Positions 22,321 to 34,386 of a stretch of DNA of 64,000 nt are shown in pieces (within the stretch, counting starts at the first letter, position 1; every line of letters begins with the position of its first letter). Source of the DNA: Beta vulgaris subsp. vulgaris (Eukaryota > Streptophyta > Magnoliopsida > Caryophyllales > Amaranthaceae); the NCBI RefSeq assembly GCF_026745355.1, contig NC_079208.1:19497330-19561329 (forward strand), read 5' to 3'. The translations under genes and the position numbers were made by a program. The notes beneath the pieces were generated by a model, which did no database searches, had not been told where the DNA came from, and saw only the letters and a list, made by a program, of their open reading frames with translations.

Positions 22321-22689
22321 TAGTCTAGGGATAGGTGACTGATGTATCATATTCTCATATAGTTTTTACATGCATTTAGTTTACATTTTAGGGATGGGTG
22401 CATTGTAGTTCATAATTTCACATATTAACTTAATTTGTAAAATATTACTCATTTTTTGTGTGTTTTGGATGTTCTTTAATGAATTACATGTATTAAAAAC
22501 ATTATTTGAATATGATTGGACGAGCTTGAGTATATGAGCAATTGAAAGGAAGCTACGTCAATAAGGAGCGTTATGAAAATCTTTACAAAATGGAGCTAAA
22601 ATGAAGTTGGAATCTGACGAAAGAATTGTGGAAATCGAGTCATATATACTCTTTTGTCCACGACTTTTGGACTCGATTATGATAATTGA
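22321..22689 (+). repeat. LTR-like non-coding repeat piece
   Basis: AT-rich DNA that begins TGATGTATCATATTC. Content at 22500-22680 (GATTGGACGAGC, GGAAATCGAGTC) resembles Athila/Tat-like LTR segments such as 3420-3500. No termini were found. Confidence 0.25.
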
Positions 22690-24734
22690 TTAATCAGTTT
22701 TTTCACCAAATACCCATAACAAATTAAAAAATCCACAATATACCCTTAATGTTCCAAATATTCATCATATACCCCTGACTTTTCCAAATTGTTCACAACA
22801 TACCCTTTTTTAATGTCCGTTACTTTGTTGTTACCATCTATTTATTAAGTTTACCCCTACTTAGTATTAAGTGTTTTGGCAGTATTTTGTTAGTTCCTGG
22901 ACACCTCCTTTTCTTACAATTTATGTAAGAAAAAAAATTAGGGCCCCTTCATCTTCTTCTCTCCTAAACTTTGTACACCACAAATCGCGAAAAAAAAACC
23001 CTAGAAATTTTCGAAGTAAACGAAATTCCTGAGTGATCCATCTTGAACTACTGAACTCGAAGATGCAATTGTTGGTGGTGTTTAAGAATAACGAAGCAGA
23101 GGAAGCAATTGGGAATGTTCGCAGAGGGTAAAATTCAAATTTATGAACGAAATTTGAACTCAGTTTAGTTAAAGTTGGTTCACATTATGTTTAGGGTTAT
23201 TTTTTGGGTTTATGTCTTTGTTTGATATGCTTCGAAGTGTGAATTTTGCTAATCTTAGAATTTTTGTTGTTGTTTGATTTTATGTGCATGTGCTAGGATG
23301 GTAATTGTGTGGTTGTTGATGCACTATGGTTGTCATGACTTTGATGTTAGGTTAATGACACTGACTTGTGTCATTCGATTGGGTTGTTTGAGGAAATAGC
23401 AAATGAGTTTGAGAAGCAAAATTTATACTTACCCAAAGCATTTAGGTTGTTATTCAAAAGGGTCGAGATAAAATAGGAAAATAGAGATTGCATCTAACAT
23501 AGACTTGACAAAGTTGTGGGATATGTATGTGGGTAGTGAAACCATAGAACTGTTGGTTGAGGAAACAGACAGTCCTGGGATACTGTTTAGGTAATATATA
23601 GCTTTGAAGGAACAAGCTGAGAGGAAGGTCATGGAACAGAGGATGCTTTTTGAGGAGAAGTTAAGGAATGAAAGGAAGGAGGAACTGAAAAAACAGGCTG
23701 AAGAGGAAGAAAGATCGAGAAAATAGGAAGTGGGTGAAAGGGAAGAAGAGGAGTTAAGGAGGCTCCTAGTTGCTATGGAGGTCCCACTTAGGGATGCAAA
23801 GTAGCTTGAGGTTGTCTGTGAGTACATGAGGGTTTACTCCTCATAAGAATATGTTGATGAGGAATTTCTAAGGGATTCACAAACCCTACCATCAGAAGAC
23901 CAACAGAACCATCCTTGACCACCACTTGCTTCTCCACACCACTCACCACCACCTACCACACCACATAACCCCTCACCAACACCTCCTTCAGCTCCAACTG
24001 CCACACCCTCACAACCACAACAACCTCCCTCACCTCCACCAGCTAGCCCCTAACTGAATCACCATTACTTTACTCACTACCCCATTCACTACACCACTCA
24101 ACACAACCCCTCTCAACACAACCCCCCTCAACACAACCTATTGCAAGCCAAGAAGGATAGTAATCCCAGCCAACAAAACATCCCCCCTTAAAAGTTCCTT
24201 CTAGGACTAGGCCTGCTGGGTTTAGGACCCCTAACAATATTGTTGTTAAATTTGGGATCCCAAGGCCTAAGATGAAAGTTGATGTAAGGAGTAGCAGGGG
24301 AGGGGGGAGGTACGTAAGTCAAAGCCAACCTTAGGTGAGTGAGGAGTCTAGTGAGGATGATAAGAGTGATGATTTTAAAGTGATTGATGTTGATGAGAGC
24401 AGTGGGGATGAGATTTTTGAAACTGGTTTCATTGAGGATGATATCAGTATTGATGTAGAGGATAAGATAGGTGACAAATCATTTGAGGATCACCTTGATG
24501 GGAGTATTATGATAGACATGTTGTATAAAAATGGGACAATTTGGAGTGATGCACCCTTTAGATCAATCAAATTGCACCCCTGACTTATCTTCCACAATAA
24601 AGAGGAATTCCTAGATGTTTTGAGGAATTTTTTTATACAGGAAGGGTTTGGGTTGAACATAGAGAAGCTAATAGGAAGAGATTCATAGCTACTTGCGTTA
24701 TGGAATGTTGCCAATGACAAGTATTTCAAAAACA
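22690..24734 (+). pseudogene. Mutator-like (MuDR-type) transposase gene, N-terminal half, broken
   Basis: A leader with repeated CATATACCC/AAATACCC words (22700-22850), typical of MULE terminal regions, precedes a decayed coding stretch. Frames read NLYLPKAFRLLFKRVEIK, then KIEIASNIDLTKLWDMYVG with a frameshift between them, then an E/K-rich coiled-coil part, a Pro-rich part (23930-24060) and an acidic part (24335-24583). The last part reads FHNKEEFLDVLRNFFIQEG and, after one more shift, NRKRFIATCVMECC. This fits the plant MuDR DNA-binding domain (PF03108), including the Cys-containing end. At least three stops or shifts are present. The gene stops where the LTR-like repeat begins at 24735, so the zinc-finger and DDE parts are missing. 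Confidence 0.65.
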
Positions 24735-25940
24735 TGAAGTCTATTAATTAAAGCCAAGCCCAATTAAAGACGTAATTAATTATTCCTGATAATTAATTAT
24801 ATTTTTAATATTTTAATATTAATTATGTCCGATAAATAATTTTAAAGTATAATTAGAAAATCAGATTTTTTTTATTCCTGCAGATAGCTTATTTCAGATT
24901 TCAAATGATATATTTTATCAAATTATAAAAAACAATCTTAAAACAATAAAAAAAAACCAGCAAAAAACCAAGTGTGCGTGCCACACATATGTGGGTCTGG
25001 CACGAAGCGATGCGCTTGGTGCACGGTTTTGTTTTAGCTTTTTGACTCATTTTCGGTTTCCTTTTTCTATAAATGCCTCGTTTCTTCGAAAGATTTTTCA
25101 GAATGCTTTCCTACGACTTCTACACGTACTCCCCTACACTCAAAATCATATATAAATACATTAAAACGCAATCATACCTTCAAATTTCTTATTTCAAGCT
25201 TCAAGATTGCTCATCCTAAAGATCATTGCATAAGACCCAGGCGACAAAGCAAGGTATAATTCCCGAGGGTCAATTCCAATTTAATTCTTGATTTACTAAC
25301 AATGTACTTGTCATGATGTAGATCTTCAAAGAACTAACGCTATAATGTACATTTTTTCCTAATTTCTGTTCTTTTTATATTATATTATTATTCATATGCA
25401 TTATTGTATGTTTTAATGCTTTCATCACCTCACATGATTATTATTGCTAGTCAAAGACCTAGATAACTGTTCTATCGCCTAATAAGATAATTGGACAATC
25501 TGATTAGAATCGGAGTAATATGCTTGCTTTAACAACATGTCACCAAAAAATAGTCTTTTGTTTGTTTAATGAACCAAACTAGATTAATATATTCAAATTG
25601 CATTAAAATATTATGCGGTTATCTATCTACATGAATATAGATATGAATCGATATTAAGTAGAGGCCATCGATGGGTGAATTTGATTCCTGAACTTATTAG
25701 TACTCTCACCCCCGAACTCAATCTTTGGTTCATTGACCATTCATGGAGTAATGAAGGAGAAATCTACATTGGATAATTTCCAAAGTTGGCCATAAGGTTT
25801 CCCAATATCCAATTAGATGAACGTGTCTTCTTTTAAAGACTTGTTGGTGACTTGAAAATATTTTTCAATAAAACCTTTACAATGAGATAGTCAAATACGC
25901 GCTCAGATCATCCGCATAGGTGAATAAAAACACGCCTACA
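24735..25940 (+). repeat. LTR-like repeat, copy 2
   Basis: Starts TGAAGTCTATTAATTAAAG and ends CGCCTACA. It carries a TATA-type box (TCTATAAATGCC, about 25066-25077) and a leader. It matches 10201-12008 in inverse orientation but lacks that copy's hAT-like insert. It interrupts the MULE transposase on its left. On its right it is followed by the minisatellite, which may belong to the same element's interior. No target-site duplication was found. Confidence 0.5.
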
Positions 25941-25944
25941 ATAA

Positions 25945-26575
25945 GTCCATAATGGCTTAATCCTCGAGTGTAGCAAAGCTAGTCCTCTATAAGTTCATAA
26001 CGGCTAAATTCTTGGAATCTAGCGATGTTAGTCTACCTTAAATCCATAACCACCCAAATTTTTAGTCTAACCTGCTTATTTTAAATGTAAGTTCAAAGTC
26101 TAGTCTTCCCTAGTGTCTACTCTACTTATCCTACATAATCTCAAAGTATAGTCACCCTTATTGTTTAGCCTTCTTACTCTAAATATAAGTTCAAAGGCTA
26201 GTCATTTTGAAGTCCACCTGCTTATTCTAAATGTCAGTTCAAAGTCTAGTATTCCTTATAGCTTGGTTACACAAAATGTAAGTTCAAAGTCTATATAGTC
26301 ACCTTTGAGCCAAGCCGGCTTATTCTAAAAGGAAGTTCAAAGTCTAGTATTCCTTATTGTCTTGTATGCTTATTCTAAATATAAGTTCAAAGTCTAGTCT
26401 TCTGATCCCTATTGTGTAGCATGCTTAGTCTAAATGTAAATTCAAAGTCTAGTCACCTTTAGGTCTTGCCTAATTATTTTAAATGTAAGTTCAAAGTATA
26501 GTATTTCTTATTGTCTAGCCTGCTTACTCTAAATGTAATTTCAAAGTTTAGTCACGCTAAAGTCTAGACTGCTTA
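25945..26575 (+). repeat. ~50-bp minisatellite, left half
   Basis: Unit consensus is roughly GCTTATTCTAAATGTAAG followed by TTCAAAGTCTAGTCTTCC and TTATTGTCTAGCCT. Units are anchored by TTCAAAG at about 26091, 26140, 26187, 26237, 26282, 26334, 26383, 26439, 26486 and 26538, giving spacing of 45-56 bp. The array resumes at 33519 after the LTR element. It has no coding potential. Confidence 0.85.
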
Positions 26576-29040
26576 TGTAATAATCCTATTTTTAAGAGCG
26601 TTTATTTAAACGTTAAATATAATTATTAAGTTAATTATGTTTTGCAAATATTATTTTATTTGAGTTGGAGTATGAATTTTATGGTCGTGTTTGTAAATTT
26701 TTAGTTTTAATCAAGTTATAATTATATGATATTAAAATTATTTTTAGTTTTATATGAAACTAAATTGATCGGTATTTGGCCCAAGTAGGAAACCAAAGTC
26801 ATTTTCATTACTTCCCCTTGTCGGTTAATGTGAGAACCTAAACCCAAAGAAACCCAAACTCTATTTCTATTTTTCTCACTCTCGAAGGAACCCCAACCCT
26901 GGTGAAAAACGTGAACCCAGTTTTGTCTCTCTCCTTTTTGTTCTTGTTGGTGTCCCCAGCTCGTCGGACCTGCCGCCGCTTTACCGCTGGAGTTTTCTCT
27001 CTCCTCTATCGTGCGAACTTGCACGGTCACTGCGGCTGTGTCTTGTTTCTTCTTCTTTGTCCTGTTCGTGCCTCGTTGCTGTCCAGTACTGTTGATGCTC
27101 GTTGTTTCGTCGCGACCAACCACCGGATTCCTACCGTTGGCGTCGCGTTGCTGCTGCTACTGCTTTGCGTCGCACCACGGCGCGGGGAGTCGCCGGAGCT
27201 CTGCTCTCTCTCCCTTGTTTGTCCCTGTTGAGCAGAGGTATAATATACTTCTTCCTCTTGTTTTTGATTTTTTTTATTTGTAAATTAGAAATTAGATTTG
27301 TCTAAGTATTTGGACATAAGAACTGATTGAAGTCATTGATTATTGTTTGAGTTAGAATTAGTTTTAGTTATGTTAAGTTATTGAATTATTAGAGTAGTTA
27401 TTATTGTTATAATTATTGGTGGTTGTGATGCGTTGTGGTGGTGGTGGTGATGAAGTTGTTGTTGATTGCTTTATGAACTAAAGTTAGTTGTATCCAAGTC
27501 TTTTATTACTTATGAAGTACACATATTTATATTGTAGCTTTCGGTTTCACTGAAGAGTCGTTTAGACCGAGATAGTTGTTTAACTATGATTCGAAAAGGT
27601 AAGGTTTCATATTCAGAACTTTTATAGTTTACATTATAAGTCCAAAGAGATACAATTTCTTACTTAAACGTTTTGTAAGGTTAAAAGGTAAGATTTCTTA
27701 TTAAGACGTTTATAGTTACGAGACGAGTTTTATAAAAGTTTTAAACTCATTTTGATTGAGTTTCTTTTAAAAGATGGGAGTTTAGTTTTAAAAGTATCTT
27801 TTATAGATTACAAAAAGAGTTTTAAAAGGGTTTTTCTATCAAATCTTTGTTGAGATTGGTTTGAATGGGAGGATGCTCCTCCAAAGATAGAAAGTTTAGT
27901 TTCCGAACCGCAAATGAAGGAAAGATTGTAGAAAGATATTTTGAATAGTTTTTATGTTTGCAAAGTTTTGGATTGCCTATGTGGTATATCTAAGAATAGT
28001 TTGGTGTTTTCAAAGTTGTGGGGATTACCTTAAGTGGTATCTCAAGGAATTGGAACTTCTACGGGTTCGTCTCAACTTTACAGATACAGAATAGTTGGGG
28101 GGTACGTTGATCAGTACCTCGGACTTAGATCTTCTGCTGCGGTTTGGCCGTATGTAGGGTGTGCACACTAGGGGTCTTTGTCTATAGTTATCCGGAGGGC
28201 CTAGCTAGCCCAAAGGCAAGGAAAGTTCGTTCCATTCCCTAGGTTTATGATTCTTTCTTCGTGAAAGAAAAAGGAAAGCAAGGATTTGTTTGGAAAAAAA
28301 AAGAAAGAAAGACTTCGAAAAAAAAAAGAAAAAAAAAGGATTTGATTTAAAGAAGGAAATAGAAAGGATTTGATTTAGAAATAGAAAAGAAAGGATTTGT
28401 TTTAGAAAAGAAAGAAAGAAATGATTTTATAAAGTTTGTTATTTTATTTATATGTTTTGAAAGAAAAATGATTTGTAGGATATGATTAATGTATCCTACC
28501 TGCATATATGTTTGGCATCTTAGTATGAAATCTTGCTCAGCCAGTTGGCTGATACTACATGCCTGATATATGCAGGTACATGTATGATGAAGAAGGTTCG
28601 ATGTTGGAAGTTTGTTGTATGCTTTATACTATTTGTATCGTGGCGAGGACGATCAACTATGTAATATTATAGTTAATAGTTAATTTGTAATTAAATTAAA
28701 AAACTTTGAGTTTGTAAAGTCTAGACTTGTTTGGGTTGCTGGATTTTGAGGATACAGGATTATGAATCGGACGCGAGTCCTAAATTAAGTTTTAGGCGGT
28801 CCGTATTACAAATGGAACTCTGCCAAATTTTCTGTAGAATCTTAGTAACATATCTAATTGTTTAAAATATTTGAGGATCACTTAAAATAGTTTATTAGAG
28901 GTTAGTGGTTTCAATATAGTCATTACCGTCTGAAAGTTTTAGTAAGTTAAGCGTTTTTGAGGTCCACACTCGTGGTGAGTGTGATGGTAATGGCCCGGAT
29001 TAGTTCCTAATTAGGTTGGTTGTAGATTCGGGTTGTTACA
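26576..29040 (+). repeat. 5' LTR of the 6.9-kb element
   Basis: Promoter-side GTCGGTTAATG lies near 26820. Leader ORFs at 26902-27231 and 27011-27283 are repeated in the 3' LTR and are not genes. A purine-only microsatellite (GAAA/AGGAAAG runs) spans about 28255-28440. Compared with the 3' LTR it lacks 18 bp at about 29003, which contain the TTTCCGCTG motif. Confidence 0.92.
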
Positions 29041-29042
29041 AA

Positions 29043-29054
29043 TGGTATCGGAGC
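29043..29054 (+). promoter_or_regulatory. Primer binding site
   Basis: TGGTATCGGAGC, two bases after the 5' LTR. It differs by one base from the usual Met-tRNA primer site. Confidence 0.85.
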
Positions 29055-31025
29055 AGGGTTTGTTTTTAGGTACGCACGGATCTCCATATCCATGTGTAGG
29101 AGTTAAATAAGTTGAGAAATGAGTTGAGTAAAAGTTAGGAGTAAAATAAATCAAGCCGTCGAGAGTTCGCGCTTTCCTTTACGTTGTGTATGAATGATAT
29201 GTGAATCATTTGAAGTTGTGGTTTAATGTGATTGACGTGTATTCAAATATGTGTATATATGTAATTATATATATACACATGCTAAACCATATGCTTAGGT
29301 AATTATATGCAAGAGTGCGCATAAGAAGCGCGTTTGTGGGTCTATAACCCCTATTATTGTATTAATTAGGTGAATTGTTTGGCGCACGTGGAAAGTGGAA
29401 TCTAGTTTATGGGAAATTGGTAAATTATTGTTTCCTTATGTAAAGGAAGTAAGATAAAGATTTGAGAACAAGACTTACTTAAGGGGTGAAGAGTCTAATA
29501 GTTTTGGTTGTAATGGAGTGTGGCTGTTATTATATTATAGTTATTAGCGTTTATATCTCGAATGTTTTATTAATATTATATTATCGCTCTTTGGATTTCA
29601 TGTAAAAAGAATTTCTTTTAGTAAAGTTAGTGAATGTTTTGCTTATCATCGCAGGAATTTGAAATAGTCTTTGAGATGATTTGAAATAAAAATGATCTAC
29701 TTGAGAGTAAAGCGTTAAATGTCTTGAGAATTGTTACGCTGTATTATGTATGTTTTGTTGTGCTTTATGTGATTACATGGCTTTCTATTCATCCATGTAA
29801 CAATGTGTTTATGTGAAAATATGTGACTCAATCTTTAAGGATTAGTTAGAGTGTGCGGTGTAAGCATGGTAAGAGTTTTGGGGACAAAACTCATTTCGAG
29901 GAGGGGATAGTTTAATAGCTCTTATTCAGATTAAAGCTCTATTATATTATTATTAATTGTTTGGGTTTAAAGGAGAATTCATCCGATTAAAGTTTGAAAG
30001 TTTGTTATATCTTTGAAATGATTAAATAGTAGTTTTAAAATGATGAGAAAGTGGAGTTATTTGCTTCAAAGTTGTGTATTGAAGAGTTTGATTTGGTTTA
30101 GAAATGAATTGATGTGTTTTGAAACGAGATCTCTCGAAATGGAATGATTAGAGTTCAATGCCAACTAGTTTGCCCCCTTTGTAGTTTTTGCTCCTCGATG
30201 AACCTAGGAATTGAGTTGAAGCGAGACACAAAGATAATGGCAGAGAGAGAGTAAGTTTAGTTCTAAATCTATGCATTTTGATATTTGATAAATTGTTTAA
30301 TATTCAATCTCTTTGTTTAAAAGTTTCGAGGACGAAACTTTTTGTTAGGGTGGTATATTGTAATCCCCCTATTTTTAAAGAGCATTTTATTGAAATTTTA
30401 CACAAGATAGGCTCAAGAAATGCTTCATTCGGACTTCGTAGGAGAAAGTTATGCTCATATTAAGTTTCTGTTCAAATTTCATATTTTATATAGTTGATTT
30501 TAAAACTCTACGTTTTCATATAATTGTTCCATAATGAACTTTTGAGTTACCATATGAACATATGATTCTTTAATGTTGATTTTATACAAAGTAAGATGAT
30601 TTTAATTAATTTGGTAAGGGTTTTAGTTAGACGGTTTGAGTTAGACGTTAGAACATGAAAGTCATAATATGGTAAAGATCTTTAGGATAGTTTGAACTCG
30701 ATTTGGGATTATTAGTGGTTGAGAATTGGTGATCAGAAATTAGGAATATTGAAGTTTGAGTATATAAGTGTTTTCGCTTTTCCGTGCTATATGAATTCAT
30801 TTATGTAAAGGTGTAGTGTCCTGTGTTTCCTATGGTGGTGTATATTTTGAGAAAAATGTGTGATTTACTGAAGTAAAAGAATTTCAAACGAGATCTCTAC
30901 GAATGAGATGTCTGGAATCCTATTTCTAAATTTTTGCCCCTTTTATTTTCTTTGCTCCTCGATTTTGATATTTGAGTTTATGTTTTGAAGTTTCGAGGAC
31001 GAAACTTATTTTAAGGGTGGTAGAG
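29055..31025 (+). other. Internal region with three polypurine/LTR-start-like modules
   Basis: It is non-coding. Three hairpin-plus-purine modules are present: GAGTTTTGGGGACAAAACTC (29873-29892) followed by TTTAATAGCTC, AAGTTTCGAGGACGAAACTT (30321-30340) followed by TGTAATCCCCC at 30359, and the same hairpin (30988-31007) followed by the true LTR at 31026. Each of the last two is preceded by a related GAAACGAGATCTCT...TTTGCTCCTCGAT segment. The interior therefore looks like stacked 3' ends of related elements. Confidence 0.7.
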
Positions 31026-33518
31026 TGTAATAACCCTGTGTTTAAGAGCGTTTATTTAAACGCTAAATATAATTATTAAGTTAATTATGTTTTGCAAATA
31101 TTATTTTATTTGAGTTGGAGTATGAATTTTATTGTCGTGTTTGTAATATATTTAATTATATCAAGTTTATAAAATTATTATTATTATTAAAATTATTTTT
31201 GGTTTTATGTGCAACTAAATTGATCGTTATTTGGCCCAAGTAGGAAACCAAAGTCATTTTCATTACTTCCCCTTGTCGGTTAATGTGAGAACCTAAACCC
31301 AAAGAAACCCAAACTCTATTTCTATTTTTCTCACTCTTGAAGGAACCCCAACCCCAACCCTGGTGAAAAACGTGAACCCAGTTTTGTCTCTCTCCTTTTT
31401 GTTCTTGCTGGTGTCCCCTGCTCGCCGGACCTGCCGCCGCTTTACCGTTGGAGTTTTCTCTCTCCTCTATCGTGTGAACTTGCACGGTAACTGCGGCTGT
31501 GTCTTCTTTCTTCTTCTTTGTCCTGTTCGTGCCTCGTTGCTGTCCAGTACTATTGATGCTCGTTGTTTCGTCGCGACCAACCACCGGATTCCTACCGTTG
31601 GCGTCGCGTTGCTGCTGCTACTGCTTTGCGTCGCACCACGGCGCGGGGAGCCGCCGGAGCTCTGCTCTCTCTCCCTTGTTTGTCCCTGTTGAGCAGAGGT
31701 ATAATATACTTCTTCCTCTTGTTTCTGATTTTTTTATTTGTAAATTAGAAATTAGATTTGTCGAAGTATTTGGACATAAGAACTGATTGAAGTCATTGAT
31801 TATTGTTTGAGTTAGAATTAGTTTTAGTTATGTTAAGTTATTGAATTATTAGAGTAGTTATTATTGTTATAATTATTGGTGGTTGTGATGCGTTGTGGTG
31901 GTGGTGGTGATGAAGTTGTTGTTGATTGCTTTATGAACTAAAGTTAGTTGTATCCAAGTCTTTTATTACTTATGAAGTACACATATTTATATTGTAGCTT
32001 TCGGTTTCACTGAAGAGTCGTTTAGACCGAGATAGTTGTTTAACTATGATTCGAAAAGGTAAGGTTTCATATTCAGAACTTTTATACTTTACATTATAAT
32101 TCCAAAGAGGTACGATTTCTTACTTAAACGTTTTGTAAGGTTAAAAGGTAAGATTTCTTATTAAGACGTTTATAGTTACGAGAAGAGTTTTATAAAAGTT
32201 TTAAACTCATTTTGATTGAGTTTCTTTTAAAAGATGGGAGTTTAGTTTTAAAAGTATCTTTTATAGATTACAAAAAGAGTTTTAAAAGGGTTTTTTTATC
32301 AAATCTTTGTTGAGATTGGTTTGAATGGGAGGATGCTCCTCCAAAGATAGAAAGTTTGGTTTCTGAACCGCAAATGAAGGAAAGATTATAGAAAGATATT
32401 TCGAATAGTTTTTATGTTTGCAAAGTTATTGGATTGCCTATGTGGTATCTCTAAGAATAGTTTTGTGTTTTCAAAGTTGTGGGGATTACCTTAAGTGGTA
32501 TCTCAAGGAATTGGAACTTCGTCGGGTTCGTCTCAACTTTACAGATATAGAATAGTTGGGGGGTACGTTGATCCGAACCTCGGACTTAGATCTTCTGATG
32601 CGGTGTGGCCGTATGTAGGGTGTGCACACTAGGGGTCTTTGTCTATAGTTATCCGGAGGGCCTAGCTAGCCCAAAGGCAAGGAAAGTTCGTTCCATTCCC
32701 TAGGTTTATGATTCTTTCTTCGTGAAAGAAAAAGGAAAGCAAGGATTTGTTTGGAAAAAAAAAAGAAAGAAAGACTTCGAAAAAAAAAGAAAAAAAAGGA
32801 TTTGATTTAAAGAAGGAAATAGAAAGGATTTGATTTAGAAATAGAAAAGAAAGGATTTGTTTTAGAAAAGAAGGAAAGAAATGATTTTATAAAGTTTGTT
32901 ATTTTATTTATATGTTTTGAAAGAAAAATGATTTGTAGGATATGATTAATGTATCCTACCTGCATATATGTTTGGCTTCTTAGTATGAAATCTTGCTCAG
33001 CCAGTTGGCTGATACTACATGCCTGATATATGCATGTACATGTATAATGAAGAAGGTTCGATGTTGGAAGTTTGTTGTATGCTTTATACTATTTGTATCG
33101 CGGCGAGGACGATCAACTTTGTAATATTATAGTTAATAGTTAATTTGTAATTAAATTAAAAAACTTTGAGTTTGTAAAGTCTAGACTTGTTTGGGTTGCT
33201 GGATTTTGAGGATACCGGATTATGAATCGGACGCGAGTCCTAAATTAAGTTTTAGGCGGTCCGTATTACAAATGAAACTCTGCCAAATTTTCTGTAGAAT
33301 CTTAGTAACATATCTAATTGCTTAAAATATTTGAGGATCACTTAAAATAGTTTATTAGAGGTTAGTTGTTTCAATATAGTCATTACCGTCTGAAAGTTTT
33401 AGTAAGTTAAGCGTTTTTGAGGTCCACACTCGTGGTGAGTGTGATGGTAATGGCCCGGATTAGGATTTCCGCTGTGTTTAGTTCCTAATTAGGTTGGTTG
33501 TAGATTCGGGTTGTTACA
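31026..33518 (+). repeat. 3' LTR of the 6.9-kb element
   Basis: Starts TGTAATAACC and ends GGGTTGTTACA. It carries TTTCCGCTG at 33466-33474, about 50 bp from the end. Leader frames at 31363-31786 mirror those of the 5' LTR. A purine microsatellite spans about 32700-32880. Confidence 0.92.
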
Positions 33519-33960
33519 GCTTATTAATTCTAAATGTAAATTCAAAGTCTAGTCTTCCTTATTGTCTAGCCTACTTACTCTAAATGTAAGTTCAAAGTCT
33601 AATCACTCTTAAGTATAGCTTGCTTGTTCTAAATATAAGTTTAAAGTCTATTCTTCCTTATTGTCTATCCTACTTATTCTAGATATATAAATTTAAAAAT
33701 CTAGTCACCTCCAAGTCTAGCTTGCTTATTAAATTTAACTTCAAAGTCTAGTTTCCCTAGTCTTCGTATTCTCCTAGTTTTCTTTATTTCTTAGTTTGCT
33801 TACTCTCCCATAAGTTCAAAGTCTAGTCTTTATCAAGTCCATAAATGCATAATTTTTTTAGTTTGGTTTACTTAGTATATATGTAAGTTCAAAGTCTAGT
33901 CTTCCCCAAACACCCAGTCATTGAGTCTAGTTAGCTTGCATAGTCCAGTCCATGTCTACA
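33519..33960 (+). repeat. ~50-bp minisatellite, right half
   Basis: Continues the array from 26575. TTCAAAGTCTAGT anchors occur near 33540, 33590, 33738, 33806 and 33885, with diverged units between. Units decay toward the right edge. Confidence 0.8.
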
Positions 33961-34386
33961 TATGCATATAGTTAACTTAGGCCTATATCTCCATCATGGT
34001 CAACCCCAAACTATTCCAAAACCCATATCCTTTTCAAATCCCCCATCTCAAAATCATTTCTAAAAAATTATAAGTGAGATCCACAAGCGCTTAGCGAGAG
34101 GCAACTTGTTTTTCTTTCTTAGCACGATTTTTATTAATTTTTTATATTTATTAAGTTTAAGAACAATGGCTTTCCATTAATTCACATGACTTATTAAAAT
34201 CTTCTTGTGCTGATTATTGTGGTTTTTGTGTTTAGGAGAGGCTTTGGAATTCTTTGAATAAGGAAGATGCAAAAAAAAGGAGTAAAAGCTAGATTTGGGA
34301 TTACCAGAGGGCTCAAGTTACGTGACCGGCCTATATGGCTTTTATGCACCCGAGATAGGCAGTTGTGTTGGACTAGAGGGCTCAAG

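Larger units (their letters stand above)
26576..33518 (+). mobile_element. Complete non-autonomous Tekay-type LTR retrotransposon, 6.9 kb
   Basis: 5' LTR 26576-29040 (2465 bp), PBS, internal region 29041-31025 (1985 bp) with no gag or pol, polypurine tract, and 3' LTR 31026-33518 (2493 bp). A perfect 5-bp duplication GCTTA lies at 26571-26575 and 33519-33523. Placement in the Tekay/Del chromovirus lineage rests on the TGTAAYAMCC and GGGTTGTTACA ends and on the GTTTCGAGGACGAAAC hairpin before the polypurine tract, which normally marks the end of pol in that lineage. The two LTRs are very similar by eye, so insertion is fairly recent. Mobility would need proteins from an autonomous relative. 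Confidence 0.92.

Noticed and set aside
25945..26575. CRISPR-like repeat array
   Set aside because: Units are diverged tandem repeats without unique spacers, in plant nuclear DNA.
26902..27283. 109-aa and 90-aa frames, repeated at 31363-31786
   Set aside because: Both lie in identical leader regions of the two LTRs. Their duplication reflects the LTR pair, not a gene family.
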